NCBI GenBank assembly: GCA_902792815.1
Contig: CADBAY010000017.1
Coordinates: 1 to 44,072, forward strand
Source of the DNA: an uncultured Bacteroidia bacterium
GTDB taxonomy: Bacteria; Bacteroidota; Bacteroidia; Bacteroidales; UBA932
DNA length: 44,072 nucleotides
Direction: 5' to 3'
Part shown: positions 14,772 through 21,643 of the stretch, piece after piece
Layout: each line of letters begins with the position of its first letter
Position numbering within the stretch: position 1 is the stretch's first letter
Notes under the pieces: generated by a model
Told to the model about the DNA's origin: nothing
Database searches by the model: none
Seen by the model: the letters and a program-made list of their open reading frames with translations, nothing else
Made by a program: the position numbers and the translations under genes

Positions 14772-14787
14772 ACACAACCGGTTGTGT
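14772..14787. promoter_or_regulatory. Perfect 16-bp palindrome, probable operator
   Basis: ACACAACCGGTTGTGT is a perfect palindrome lying between the predicted transcript start (near 14806) and the start codon of the DUF3853 gene (14744). Position and symmetry fit a repressor binding site for a homodimer. Confidence 0.6.
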
Positions 14788-14810
14788 CGGAATTATCCGT
14801 AGCGCTGGAA

Positions 14811-14841
14811 CAAAGGTAAATTGATTTTTCTTTGTTCGCAA
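14811..14841 (-). promoter_or_regulatory. Promoter of the DUF3853-RepA-DUF6371 operon
   Basis: On the minus strand the order is -33 TTG (14841-14839), 20 bases, then -7 TACCTTTG (14818-14811). This spacing and sequence fit the Bacteroidota consensus well. The predicted transcript start is near 14806, giving a leader of about 60 bases that contains the 16-bp palindrome. Confidence 0.7.
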
Positions 14842-15049
14842 CGGCTTGATATAGTGGAGTTTACACATTTCAAATTAGAGTTTACTTTAATATGGGTAAG
14901 TATCTTCAAACCGCTTTTATTAGCACTTGGACTTGACAAAATTTTTGGATTCTGTAAAGTCGGTGTGCAGGTTTAGTTCGTTTTAGTATGGTTTAGTAAT
15001 ATTTGTGGTTTTGGGTGTCAAATAGTTGTCCAGCAGGAAGTAAGGGGGA

Positions 15050-15080
15050 TTGACTGGCGTTTGGGCTTTAAGTAAATTTG
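15050..15080 (+). promoter_or_regulatory. Promoter of the DUF6266 operon
   Basis: -33 TTG at 15050-15052, 20 bases, then -7 TAAATTTG at 15073-15080. The predicted start near 15086 gives a leader of about 27 bases before the ATG at 15113. Confidence 0.7.
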
Positions 15081-15112
15081 AATCAGAGATTTACGAATAA
15101 AAGGCTTAAACT

Positions 15113-16165
15113 ATGATAGTGCTTCCTTCCATTGCTTTCGGGGGCTTTTCTGGGTCGGCAAAGGGTGTTACGGCTCGCCAGGTGGGCGGCCGTAGCATCC
15201 TTTCGCTGAAATGCTATCCGACAGGGGTTGCCACAGGGGCACAACTTGTGCGCCGGGCATCCCTGAAAAAGATTTCCAAGAGTTGGGTAACGCTGACCAA
15301 CGAGCAGCGCCAGGAGTGGGACCGGCTGGCAGAACACGCCACTGGTGCCTCTTCGCTGGGCCAGAAGGCCGAGCTCTCCGGTCTGAACTTGTATGTGCGC
15401 CTGAATGCGAATCGCGTGATGGCCGGGGAGGCAATCATGGCCAATGCTCCTGCAGGGCAGGTGGCTGTGCCGAATGTGGAGTACAGTACCGTGGGAGTGA
15501 CGCCGCAGCTGGTTGTGTTCGGTGGCATCAAGCATGAGTCTGCGCCTTACAAGATGGTTGTGAAGATGTCGGGCTCCCAGAGTTCCGGTATTTCCAACGG
15601 CTGGAGCAAGACGGTGATTATCTCTTCCGAGGTCGAGGATGACTGGGGAGAGGCGGATATCACCAGACTGTATCTCAAGACCATTGGCGTGGAGCCTACG
15701 CCGGGCCAGAAGGTGTTTATCGAAGCCTACTGGCTGGACACTTCGACTGGCTTTGCCGGGCAGGTGTATAAGGATTCTGTCATCGTGACTGGCGAATCCT
15801 CTTACACTCCGCGCAAGAGGGTCACAATGGATCGTCTGCTGCCGGATCATGAGCAGCACGTTTCCTCCATTGACGTGGACTTTTCTTCCGGAGCGCCGGT
15901 TATCCAGTTTGACGTGATGTGCGAAGGACACAGCAACGTGGCCAGCTCCGAGGCCTACCTGGATCAGGATCTTCCGGAGGAACTCCGTGGCACTTCCTGG
16001 GCTCTTGGTCGTGGCAACGGCGCGGATGGCAAGCTGGTCGCTCAGTCCTACGTAATGTGGCTGTATGGCGCCCGCTACGGCGATCCTGCATACATCACTT
16101 TCGCTCATCGCGGCGGTTACTATGTCAAACCCACCGAGGTCTTCGGGCCTGGTATAATCTACTAA
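15113..16165 (+). CDS. DUF6266 family protein, first paralogue (350 aa)
   Basis: The N-terminal 100 residues follow the DUF6266 pattern: LPSIAF--FSGSAKGVTAR, then SWVTLTNEQRQEWDRLA, then LG-KAELSGLNLYVRLNANR. The same signature is seen in the paralogue at 17656. The LTNEQ--W and LSG-N-F--LN motifs also occur in phage virion-associated proteins, so a structural role is possible; function is not established. After residue 110 it is predicted mostly beta strand, with a second beta-rich domain (about 235-350) absent from the shorter paralogue. No signal peptide. First gene of a five-gene operon with gaps of 1-6 bases. Confidence 0.75.
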   Translation: MIVLPSIAFGGFSGSAKGVTARQVGGRSILSLKCYPTGVATGAQLVRRASLKKISKSWVTLTNEQRQEWDRLAEHATGASSLGQKAELSGLNLYVRLNANRVMAGEAIMANAPAGQVAVPNVEYSTVGVTPQLVVFGGIKHESAPYKMVVKMSGSQSSGISNGWSKTVIISSEVEDDWGEADITRLYLKTIGVEPTPGQKVFIEAYWLDTSTGFAGQVYKDSVIVTGESSYTPRKRVTMDRLLPDHEQHVSSIDVDFSSGAPVIQFDVMCEGHSNVASSEAYLDQDLPEELRGTSWALGRGNGADGKLVAQSYVMWLYGARYGDPAYITFAHRGGYYVKPTEVFGPGIIY

Positions 16166-16166
16166 T

Positions 16167-16910
16167 ATGGCTACGCTTTTCAACTCTACAGGTAATAATT
16201 TCGGGGCTGGCCAGATAGCCTTTAAGTCCCATCAGGAGGAGAACTTCGTAGTCCTCAATGCGAAGTTCAAGTATGACCCCACGAATGCTGCTTACCAGGC
16301 AGCAGACGTGCTGGAAATCTACGTCCCGGACCTCTCGATTGACCGCAGCGCCATCGCGGGTGTGATTATGCGATTCAGCGATGTACGCGACAGCTACGGC
16401 TATACCTGGGACAACAGCGGCGGCACCGTCCTGAAATCCTGGGTCAAGGACAAGAACACCCTCTGCATCGAGAAGCTGACCAACTTCGACGAGAAGGGCG
16501 AGATTACCATCTACATCCTTGCCCTGTACACAATGCTTGCCCGTGGCGGGAATCCCATCAAGGGCACCAAGGTCAGGCTGACGACCAGTCAGGAGACACA
16601 GTACCTCCGATGGAGCTCTGACACCTTCTTTGTCGAGTTCGAGCACTGGATCTTCCTGCACATGCAGTTCGGCAGCTGCACCTATGCATACAGGGACTCT
16701 CCTTGGGAGTGCAATCTGGACAACCTGCCCTCCGGCATTACTGCAGACCTTCCGTTCTGCGGTGGCGGCAACCAGTACAATCCTTCCGTGGATGGCATCA
16801 GCGAGGCCCATATCGAGAATGGTGTTTTCACTTGCCAGACCAGGACCGCAGGATTCGAAGATACCGGCCACGATCCGTTCATCTTTGCTTTCCTTGTCCG
16901 TGACAATTAA
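16167..16910 (+). CDS. Hypothetical protein of the DUF6266 operon (247 aa)
   Basis: Not recognised. The ATG is 1 base after the preceding stop. It has no signal peptide or membrane segment. The sequence alternates polar and hydrophobic residues, is rich in Thr, Asn, Gly and aromatics, and is probably all-beta (FVVLNAKFKYDPTN, VLEIYVPDLSID, GEITIYILALYTML). Four cysteines are spread over the C-terminal half. Composition and setting between DUF6266 and holin-like genes would suit a virion or surface-appendage component, but there is no motif to prove it. Confidence 0.65.
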   Translation: MATLFNSTGNNFGAGQIAFKSHQEENFVVLNAKFKYDPTNAAYQAADVLEIYVPDLSIDRSAIAGVIMRFSDVRDSYGYTWDNSGGTVLKSWVKDKNTLCIEKLTNFDEKGEITIYILALYTMLARGGNPIKGTKVRLTTSQETQYLRWSSDTFFVEFEHWIFLHMQFGSCTYAYRDSPWECNLDNLPSGITADLPFCGGGNQYNPSVDGISEAHIENGVFTCQTRTAGFEDTGHDPFIFAFLVRDN

Positions 16911-16916
16911 TGCCTT

Positions 16917-17174
16917 ATGAATGAGAAGAAACGCATAGAACTGACCAGGCTCCAGGGTGGCATAGCCATAGCCAGCTTTTCCGCTGGTGTTGCCATCGCC
17001 GCCGTTTGCTTGTTCTTCGTTCCGCCGCCTGGGGAAATCACGAATTCCGCCATCAGCATCGTGAGCGAGCTTCTGGTCCTTTGTGGGGCAATTCTCGGGG
17101 TAAAGGCCAGCTTTGATGCGAAACTGAACAAGATGGAAGCTGAACTCCATCAGAAACTTGATAAGAACGAATAA
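16917..17174 (+). CDS. Small two-helix membrane protein, holin-like (85 aa)
   Basis: Charged N-terminus (MNEKKRIELTR), a first membrane helix at about 15-35 (IAIASFSAGVAIAAVCLFFV), a short PPPGE turn, a second helix at about 45-63 (SIVSELLVLCGAILGVKAS), then a charged amphipathic tail (KLNKMEAELHQKLDKN). Size and topology match phage holins of the two-helix class, but they would also match other small membrane proteins. The adjacent spanin-like gene and the element's separate amidase at 3332 support a lysis-type module. Six bases separate it from the preceding stop. Confidence 0.6.
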   Translation: MNEKKRIELTRLQGGIAIASFSAGVAIAAVCLFFVPPPGEITNSAISIVSELLVLCGAILGVKASFDAKLNKMEAELHQKLDKNE

Positions 17175-17179
17175 TACCT

Positions 17180-17653
17180 ATGAAATACTGTCTGCCACTG
17201 CTTTTCCTCGCGCTCGCTTCTGCCTGCAGTACTGTCCGCCAGCTTCCTACGACGGACAGTACCATGGTGGAAGTGCGGACGGAGACGGTCATCGAGAAGG
17301 ATACCGTCTACGTTGAGCTGCCGCGTGTTGTGGAGCGGGTGGCAGTCCAGGACACCACTTCACATCTGGAGAATGAATTCGCGCTTTCGGATGCTCACAT
17401 TTCCGGCGGAGTGCTGAAGCATTCACTGGAGACGAAGCCGGTGAAGATGCCGGCGGTTGTTGACAAACAGATTGTTTACCGGGATTCGATTGTATTCCGC
17501 GAACGGGTGCAGACCCAGACCGTTGAAGTGGAAAAGAAACTGACCGGCTGGCAGCAGGCTAAGCTCCGCGTGGGCGGATTCTGCTTCTTTGCCGTGATCC
17601 TGATCGGACTCTATTTTATCATCACTTTTTTACTTAACCTCAAACGTTTTTAG
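17180..17653 (+). CDS. Lipoprotein with C-terminal membrane helix, spanin-like (157 aa)
   Basis: A type II signal peptide MKYCLPLLFLALASACS with the lipobox ASAC is followed by a long region of regularly spaced charged and hydrophobic residues (VEVRTETVIEKDTVYVE, IVYRDSIVFRERVQTQTVEVEKK), probably coiled coil or extended. A membrane helix lies at about 132-152 (FCFFAVILIGLYFIITFLL). A lipid anchor at one end and a membrane helix at the other, bridged by an extended middle, is the layout of a unimolecular spanin; similar lipoproteins occur near amidases in Bacteroidales phage-like elements. It might instead be a simple structural lipoprotein. Spacing to neighbours is 5 and 2 bases. Confidence 0.6.
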   Translation: MKYCLPLLFLALASACSTVRQLPTTDSTMVEVRTETVIEKDTVYVELPRVVERVAVQDTTSHLENEFALSDAHISGGVLKHSLETKPVKMPAVVDKQIVYRDSIVFRERVQTQTVEVEKKLTGWQQAKLRVGGFCFFAVILIGLYFIITFLLNLKRF

Positions 17654-17655
17654 CC

Positions 17656-18348
17656 ATGAAGTACATTCCTTCCATCGCCTTCGAGGAGATGAGCGGCAGC
17701 GCCAAGGGCGTGACCGCTGCAAAAATGAAGAGCCGTAAGTACATCCGCAATCGCGGGTATGGTGGCTCCGTCCGTACCGCTGACCAGGCCAAGGTCAAAG
17801 GTATCTTCAAGCAGCTCACCACCATGTGGAAGAGCCTCACCAACGAGCAGATCCTTGCCTGGAACAAGCTCGCGCTCTCTCAGGAGGGTCGTTCCGTCCT
17901 TGGCACCAAGGCCAAGATTTCCGGCGCCAACCTGTTCACCCGCCTGAACTACTGGATCGTAGCATGCGGCGGTACCGCCTCCGTCACCCCTCCCACGCTC
18001 GTGGGTGTAGAGAATCCCTCCAGCGCCACCATCGTGTGCCAGGGTGATACCTTCACCTTCAAGCTGGACCAGGACCTGACCGACAACGGTGGCATCTACC
18101 TGGTCATCGAGGCCTCCGAGGGTCAGTCGAATGGTGTGGCCCGCGCTCACGGCAAGGCCGTTGCCATCAAACTCGTCGAAGAGCCTGACGACACCGCCAT
18201 CAACATCCGCGCTGACTACGTGGCCAAGCACGGTGCTCCGAGCGCAGCTGCGCCGAAGATCTTCTTCCGCTACTACTTCGTGAACTCCAGCACCGGCGAG
18301 AAGTCCGGTACCATGCTGGCCGAAGTCAAGTGGACCGCCGGCGCATAG
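17656..18348 (+). CDS. DUF6266 family protein, second paralogue (230 aa)
   Basis: Same N-terminal signature as the protein at 15113: IPSIAFEEMSGSAKGVTA, LTTMWKSLTNEQILAWNKLA, SVLGTKAKISGANLFTRLN. The rest is one beta-rich domain (about 105-230); the second domain of the larger paralogue is missing. Codon choice is strongly biased to C-ending codons (for example GGC, ACC, AAC, CTC), more than in neighbouring genes, which suggests high expression or a different origin. Last gene of the operon; a strong terminator starts 33 bases after the stop. No signal peptide. Structural or surface role is inference only. Confidence 0.75.
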   Translation: MKYIPSIAFEEMSGSAKGVTAAKMKSRKYIRNRGYGGSVRTADQAKVKGIFKQLTTMWKSLTNEQILAWNKLALSQEGRSVLGTKAKISGANLFTRLNYWIVACGGTASVTPPTLVGVENPSSATIVCQGDTFTFKLDQDLTDNGGIYLVIEASEGQSNGVARAHGKAVAIKLVEEPDDTAINIRADYVAKHGAPSAAAPKIFFRYYFVNSSTGEKSGTMLAEVKWTAGA

Positions 18349-18380
18349 CCTTTGGCCTCCGGGCCTGAAACCTGAACCGG

Positions 18381-18425
18381 TCATCCCCGTGGGAAAAATT
18401 CCTGCGGGGATGATTCTTTTTTTCT
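18381..18425 (+). terminator. Strong rho-independent terminator of the DUF6266 operon
   Basis: TCATCCCCG (18381-18389) pairs with CGGGGATGA (18405-18413), followed by TTCTTTTTTTC. Nine perfect base pairs and a T-run make this a confident call. Confidence 0.88.
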
Positions 18426-18566
18426 CCAGGGTAGTGGAAAAGATCTTCTATTGATAGACTGAAATAGCTCCTGAAGGCAGACGTATGCCGTGGAAATTTC
18501 GTGGCTCGTACCGGGTTAGCACCCCGGTTCGGGCTATTATAGTATAGGGTTGTTCATATAAAGAAA

Positions 18567-18609
18567 TTACGCACAACCTTCGCTTTCTTATGCGTAAAAT
18601 TGTGCGTAA
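18567..18609. repeat. Triple TTRTGCGTAA motif beside tRNA-Phe
   Basis: TTACGCACAA (18567-18576) is the exact inverse of TTGTGCGTAA (18600-18609); TTATGCGTAA (18588-18597) differs from the latter by one base. Candidate recombinase arm sites or regulator sites; no binding protein is known here. Confidence 0.55.
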
Positions 18610-18642
18610 GTTCCGTAACTTGCTGATTTTCAGCGTGTTAAG

Positions 18643-18715
18643 TGGTGCTGGGAAGAATCGAACTGCCGACACAAGGATTTTCAGTCCTTTGCTCTACCAT
18701 CTGAGCTACAGCACC
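18643..18715 (-). tRNA. tRNA-Phe (anticodon GAA)
   Basis: On the minus strand a full cloverleaf is visible: acceptor GGTGCTG/CAGCACC, D arm GCTC..GAGC, anticodon stem AAGGA/TCCTT with loop CTGAAAA (anticodon GAA), and T arm GGCAG/CTTCC around TTCGATT with one C-T mismatch. Discriminator A; CCA is not encoded. 73 bases. It has its own promoter at 18733-18763. Confidence 0.95.
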
Positions 18716-18732
18716 AGAATTCAAGTGGATTG

Positions 18733-18763
18733 CAAAGGTAGAAATATTTTGAGACTTTACAAA
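18733..18763 (-). promoter_or_regulatory. Promoter of tRNA-Phe
   Basis: On the minus strand: -33 TTTG (18763-18760), 19 bases, -7 TACCTTTG (18740-18733). The predicted transcript start is about 13 bases upstream of the mature tRNA 5' end. Confidence 0.7.
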
Positions 18764-18773
18764 TTATTTTTGA

Positions 18774-18781
18774 TATTTTTG
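18774..18781 (+). promoter_or_regulatory. -7 box TATTTTTG directly ahead of the PriA-like gene
   Basis: TAnnTTTG match with a TTTG at 18748-18751, 22 bases upstream. It ends only 7 bases before the ATG at 18789, so the transcript would be nearly leaderless. An overlapping second match lies at 18765-18772. Confidence 0.5.
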
Positions 18782-18788
18782 TATTCCG

Positions 18789-20396
18789 ATGCTAGAGGCG
18801 TGCTATATACAGGTGCTGGTTCCGCTCAGGCTTGAGTGGGTGCCGGTGTATCGTTGCCGGCAGCCTCTTCAGGCAGGCGCCTGGGTGACCGTTCCTCTGG
18901 GCCACGCGCGCTACAAGGGCGTGGTGTATAAGACAGGCGTGAAGCCCCAGGTTGATGATGCGCGTATTCAGGACGTGCTTGAAGTCAACGAGGGCTTGCC
19001 CGCCGTAAGCGAGGCGGAATTGAAGTTCTGGGAGTTCCTCTCCGACTATTATCTCTGCACTCCGGGGGAGGTGTTCAAGGCGGCAAGGCCCTCCGGCAAG
19101 ATCAAGGGCGAGCAAAAGGCCGTAAACATTATGGAGCGCCTTCGGCAGCGCCTCGCCGTACGCGAAGAATCTCTTACCCGTAAGCACAAAGATTCAGTGC
19201 GCGAGCGCCTCGAAGCCGAGAGGGACACTATTCTTGCTCAGATTGCCGCCCTGACCCGTATTCCCTCCGACACTCCGGCGCCTCTTAATGCCGGCAAACC
19301 GACGCTGCTTTGCGGCCCCGACCGTACCTCGGAGTATATAAGGCTCTGCCGCGACGTGCTTGAAAAGGGCTACAACGCCCTGGTGCTCATTCCCGAGATT
19401 GCGGCAGGGGAGCAGCTCCAGGAGCTGTTTGAGCAAGAATTCAGCGGCCAGGTGCACTGCGTCAATTCGCACCTTACCGATGTGCGGAGACGCAAAATAG
19501 CCGAGGATGTGCGCACTTATGGCTCGCAGATAGTTATAGGCACACGTAGCTCACTCTTTCTGCCATACAGCCGCCTGGGGCTTATAATAGTTGAGAATGA
19601 GCAAGATATGCTATACAAGCAAACCGAGCCCTCGCCCCGCTACAATGCACGTGACGCCGCAGTTATGCTTGGACGCATCCACGGTGCCAAGGTGGTGCTC
19701 GGCAGCCCGTGGCCGTCGCTGGAGTCGCTTTACAACGCAGTGACCGGCAAGTACTTGCAAAAGAACACGCCGGCGCAACCGGCGCCTATGACACTGGTGG
19801 ACATAAGCGCCGAGCGGCGCAAAGGCGGAATGGTGGGAAGAATCTCGCGCAAACTCCTCGAGGCCGCTTCCCGCACCCATGGCCCTGTGGCCCTTATCCG
19901 CGGATGGGAGAAGCCCGACGAACTCCAGCAGGAAGTAAGCACTCTGATGCCCGACCGGCAGGTTGATATCCTTACCCTCCAGCAGGCTCGCCTCTCCGAC
20001 CTGAGGCCCTACGCAATGGTGGCGGTGCTCCAGGCCGATGCGCTGTTCCCCGAGGGTGACTTCAGGGCCGACGAGCGCGCAGTGCAGGCTCTGGCGATGC
20101 TTGAAGAGCAGTGCCGGGGGACATTCCTCGTGCAGACCGCCAAGGCCGACCATCCGGTGTTCAGCGCCCCCGGAACCATTGTAGAAAAACTGCTGCAGGA
20201 GCGTAAACAGTTCAGTCTGCCGCCCTATACCAGGCTGATAGATACCGACTTCGGCGGGCATAAAGAGCGCCTTAGCCTCCAGCCCGACCGGAGCCTTGCC
20301 AAACGGAAACAAGAATTGTGGGCCCGCGCCCTTGCCTTCGAAAAGAAGACCGGAGGCCGAGCCCGCGTAATAATAGACGTAGATCCAATAGTATGA
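18789..20396 (+). CDS. PriA-like primosomal protein without ATPase and zinc motifs (535 aa)
   Basis: Clearly descended from the replication restart helicase PriA: N-terminal 3'-end-binding-like domain (residues 5-100), LVLIPEIA (198-205), IVIGTRSSLFLPYSRLGLIIVENEQ (248-272), YKQTEPSPRYNARDAAVMLG, LGSPWPS (304-310) and a C-terminal region ending LPPYTRLI. The usual Walker A G-x-x-x-S/T-GKT is here GPDRTSE (176-182), DEEH is ENEQ, GSATPS is GSPWPS, the eight-cysteine zinc insertion is absent, and the motif V and VI (GTQM, GRAGR) equivalents are gone. Normal PriA is about 750-830 aa. Helicase activity is not expected; helicase-dead PriA proteins are known in Actinobacteria. Its stop overlaps the next gene's start (ATGA). 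Confidence 0.8.
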   Translation: MLEACYIQVLVPLRLEWVPVYRCRQPLQAGAWVTVPLGHARYKGVVYKTGVKPQVDDARIQDVLEVNEGLPAVSEAELKFWEFLSDYYLCTPGEVFKAARPSGKIKGEQKAVNIMERLRQRLAVREESLTRKHKDSVRERLEAERDTILAQIAALTRIPSDTPAPLNAGKPTLLCGPDRTSEYIRLCRDVLEKGYNALVLIPEIAAGEQLQELFEQEFSGQVHCVNSHLTDVRRRKIAEDVRTYGSQIVIGTRSSLFLPYSRLGLIIVENEQDMLYKQTEPSPRYNARDAAVMLGRIHGAKVVLGSPWPSLESLYNAVTGKYLQKNTPAQPAPMTLVDISAERRKGGMVGRISRKLLEAASRTHGPVALIRGWEKPDELQQEVSTLMPDRQVDILTLQQARLSDLRPYAMVAVLQADALFPEGDFRADERAVQALAMLEEQCRGTFLVQTAKADHPVFSAPGTIVEKLLQERKQFSLPPYTRLIDTDFGGHKERLSLQPDRSLAKRKQELWARALAFEKKTGGRARVIIDVDPIV

Positions 20397-21643
20397 AAAT
20401 CATCATCATCGGCGCCGGCCCCGGCGGTTACGAAACAGCGGCTCTCGCTGCATCACGCGGAATTGAAGTTGTGCTTATTAACGACGGTCCCTTGGGCGGT
20501 ACCTGCCTTAACGAAGGGTGCATTCCTACCAAGGCGCTTTGCGCTATGGACGCTCCCAACCAGGAGCGCAAGAGGGAAGTGATCGGGCAGCTTCAGGCCG
20601 GAGTTGCCCAGCTAATGCGCAATAAACTGATCACCTTGGTTCAGGGTAAGGCATCTCTTAAGGGAGGCTGCAGCGTTGAGGTAGGCGGAGAGACTTTCAC
20701 CGGCGATGCTCTGATTATCGCCACCGGCTCAGTGAGCGCCAGCTTGCCTATTCCCGGTGCCGGGAGCGCATTGGATTCTGCGGCTATGCTTAACCTCGAC
20801 AGCGTGCCTGCGCGCCTCTGCGTCATAGGCGGCGGGGTGATAGGGCTCGAGTTTGCCTCAATCTACCGTAAATTCGGCTCTGAGGTAACAGTGCTGGAGT
20901 TCTGCCCCAATATACTGCCGCGCTTCGACGTGGACCTTGCCAAACGCCTTAAGGCAGCCTTGTCCAAGAGGGGAATTGCCATTGAGACCTCAGCCCGCGT
21001 GACTGCCATCGAGGGCGGCTCGGTGAAGTGGACCAAAAACGATAAGGACTTTGTGACCGAGGCCGACTGCGTGCTGATGGCGGTAGGGCGACGTCCCAAT
21101 CTTGCCTCGCTCAACCTGGACGAGGCGGGGATAGAATACACTCCCCGCGGCATCAAGGTCGATGAGAATATGCAGACCAATATCCCCGGAGTCTATGCTA
21201 TAGGCGATGTGACCGGCGGAATGATGCTCGCCCACGTGGCAACCGCCCACGGCAAGAGGGCCCTTAACCATATTTGCGGGCTGCAGGACGGCATCGATTT
21301 CTCGGTGGTGCCTGCCGCTGTGTTTACGGTGCCAGAGGTGGCCTGCGTCGGCAAGACCGAAGAGGAGTGCGCCGGCACCGAGATAGTTGCCGGCAAGGCC
21401 AATTACCGCGCCAACGGCAAGGCCGTGGCCTCCGGCGAGGCGGACGGTTGGTGCAAAGTGCTCTCCGACAAGGCCACGGGCCGTATCTTGGGAGTGCATA
21501 TGATGGGTGCGCATTCGTCCGACATCATCCACGAGGCGGCAGTACTGGTGGCTCTGGGCGTTACAACAAAGAATGCGCGTGACATAATTCACGCGCATCC
21601 TACTCTGAGCGAAGTTCTCGCAGCGGCTATTGCAGCCTCTTGA
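20393..21643 (+). CDS. lpdA: Dihydrolipoamide dehydrogenase-type flavoprotein (416 aa)
   Basis: Pyridine nucleotide-disulfide oxidoreductase. The start MKIIIIGAGPGGYE gives the FAD-binding GxGxxG at the very N-terminus. The redox disulfide GGTCLNEGCIPTKAL fits the Lpd/mercuric reductase group, a second dinucleotide fold (VIGGGVIGLEFAS) binds NAD, and the dimerisation domain ends with HAHPTLSEVL, containing the catalytic His and, three residues after the Pro, Glu. At 416 aa it is about 45 residues shorter than typical Lpd, mainly just after the disulfide. Lpd regenerates lipoamide in 2-oxoacid dehydrogenase or glycine cleavage complexes; none of those genes are nearby. Start overlaps the PriA-like stop (ATGA). 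Convergent overlap of 17 bases with pgi. Confidence 0.87.
   Translation: MKIIIIGAGPGGYETAALAASRGIEVVLINDGPLGGTCLNEGCIPTKALCAMDAPNQERKREVIGQLQAGVAQLMRNKLITLVQGKASLKGGCSVEVGGETFTGDALIIATGSVSASLPIPGAGSALDSAAMLNLDSVPARLCVIGGGVIGLEFASIYRKFGSEVTVLEFCPNILPRFDVDLAKRLKAALSKRGIAIETSARVTAIEGGSVKWTKNDKDFVTEADCVLMAVGRRPNLASLNLDEAGIEYTPRGIKVDENMQTNIPGVYAIGDVTGGMMLAHVATAHGKRALNHICGLQDGIDFSVVPAAVFTVPEVACVGKTEEECAGTEIVAGKANYRANGKAVASGEADGWCKVLSDKATGRILGVHMMGAHSSDIIHEAAVLVALGVTTKNARDIIHAHPTLSEVLAAAIAAS

Larger units (their letters stand above)
14745..15112. other. Divergent regulatory/possible origin region, no gene
   Basis: 368 bases between divergent operons, A+T-rich compared with the flanks. It contains both promoters, the 16-bp palindrome, a direct repeat GAGTTTAC at 14857-14864 and 14878-14885 (21 bases apart), and GGTTTAGT at 14970-14977 and 14990-14997 (20 bases apart) with a GTTTTAGT between them. 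Repeats phased by two helical turns beside a RepA-like gene are compatible with a replication origin, but this is inference. Confidence 0.45.
3264..18642. mobile_element. Putative integrated accessory island next to tRNA-Phe
   Basis: Boundaries are approximate. Inside are an amidase, a Vsr/methyltransferase/helicase defence-like block, replication-like genes (RepA-like ATPase, DUF6371, DUF3853, HTH), and a DUF6266/holin-like/spanin-like operon. Outside on both sides are ordinary chromosomal genes. The right edge is the 3' end of tRNA-Phe, a common integration target. The defence block is visibly more A+T-rich than its flanks. Against a classical element, no integrase, transposase or relaxase was found, and I saw no repeat of the tRNA 3' end at the left side. 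Confidence 0.4.
18349..18642. other. Intergenic region between island operon and tRNA-Phe
   Basis: No credible gene. It contains the terminator at 18381-18425, a GC hairpin (ACCGGG/CCCGGT near 18508-18526) and three copies of a 10-bp motif TTRTGCGTAA (18567-18576 inverted, 18588-18597, 18600-18609). Ends at the tRNA 3' end, where an attachment site would be expected. Confidence 0.5.

Noticed and set aside
15083-16183. Long minus-strand open frame opposite the first DUF6266 gene (366 aa)
   Set aside because: It has no recognisable domain, lies entirely antisense to a gene with a promoter, family motifs and operon partners, and its composition is that of a shadow frame.
3264-18642. Assembly chimera as explanation for the accessory block
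   Set aside because: Cannot be excluded without reads, but gene ends, terminators and the tRNA border are clean and the same promoter consensus is used on both sides.
18448-18672. Minus-strand 74-aa frame next to tRNA-Phe as an integrase remnant
   Set aside because: The translation overlaps the tRNA and shows none of the N-terminal or catalytic motifs of tyrosine recombinases.
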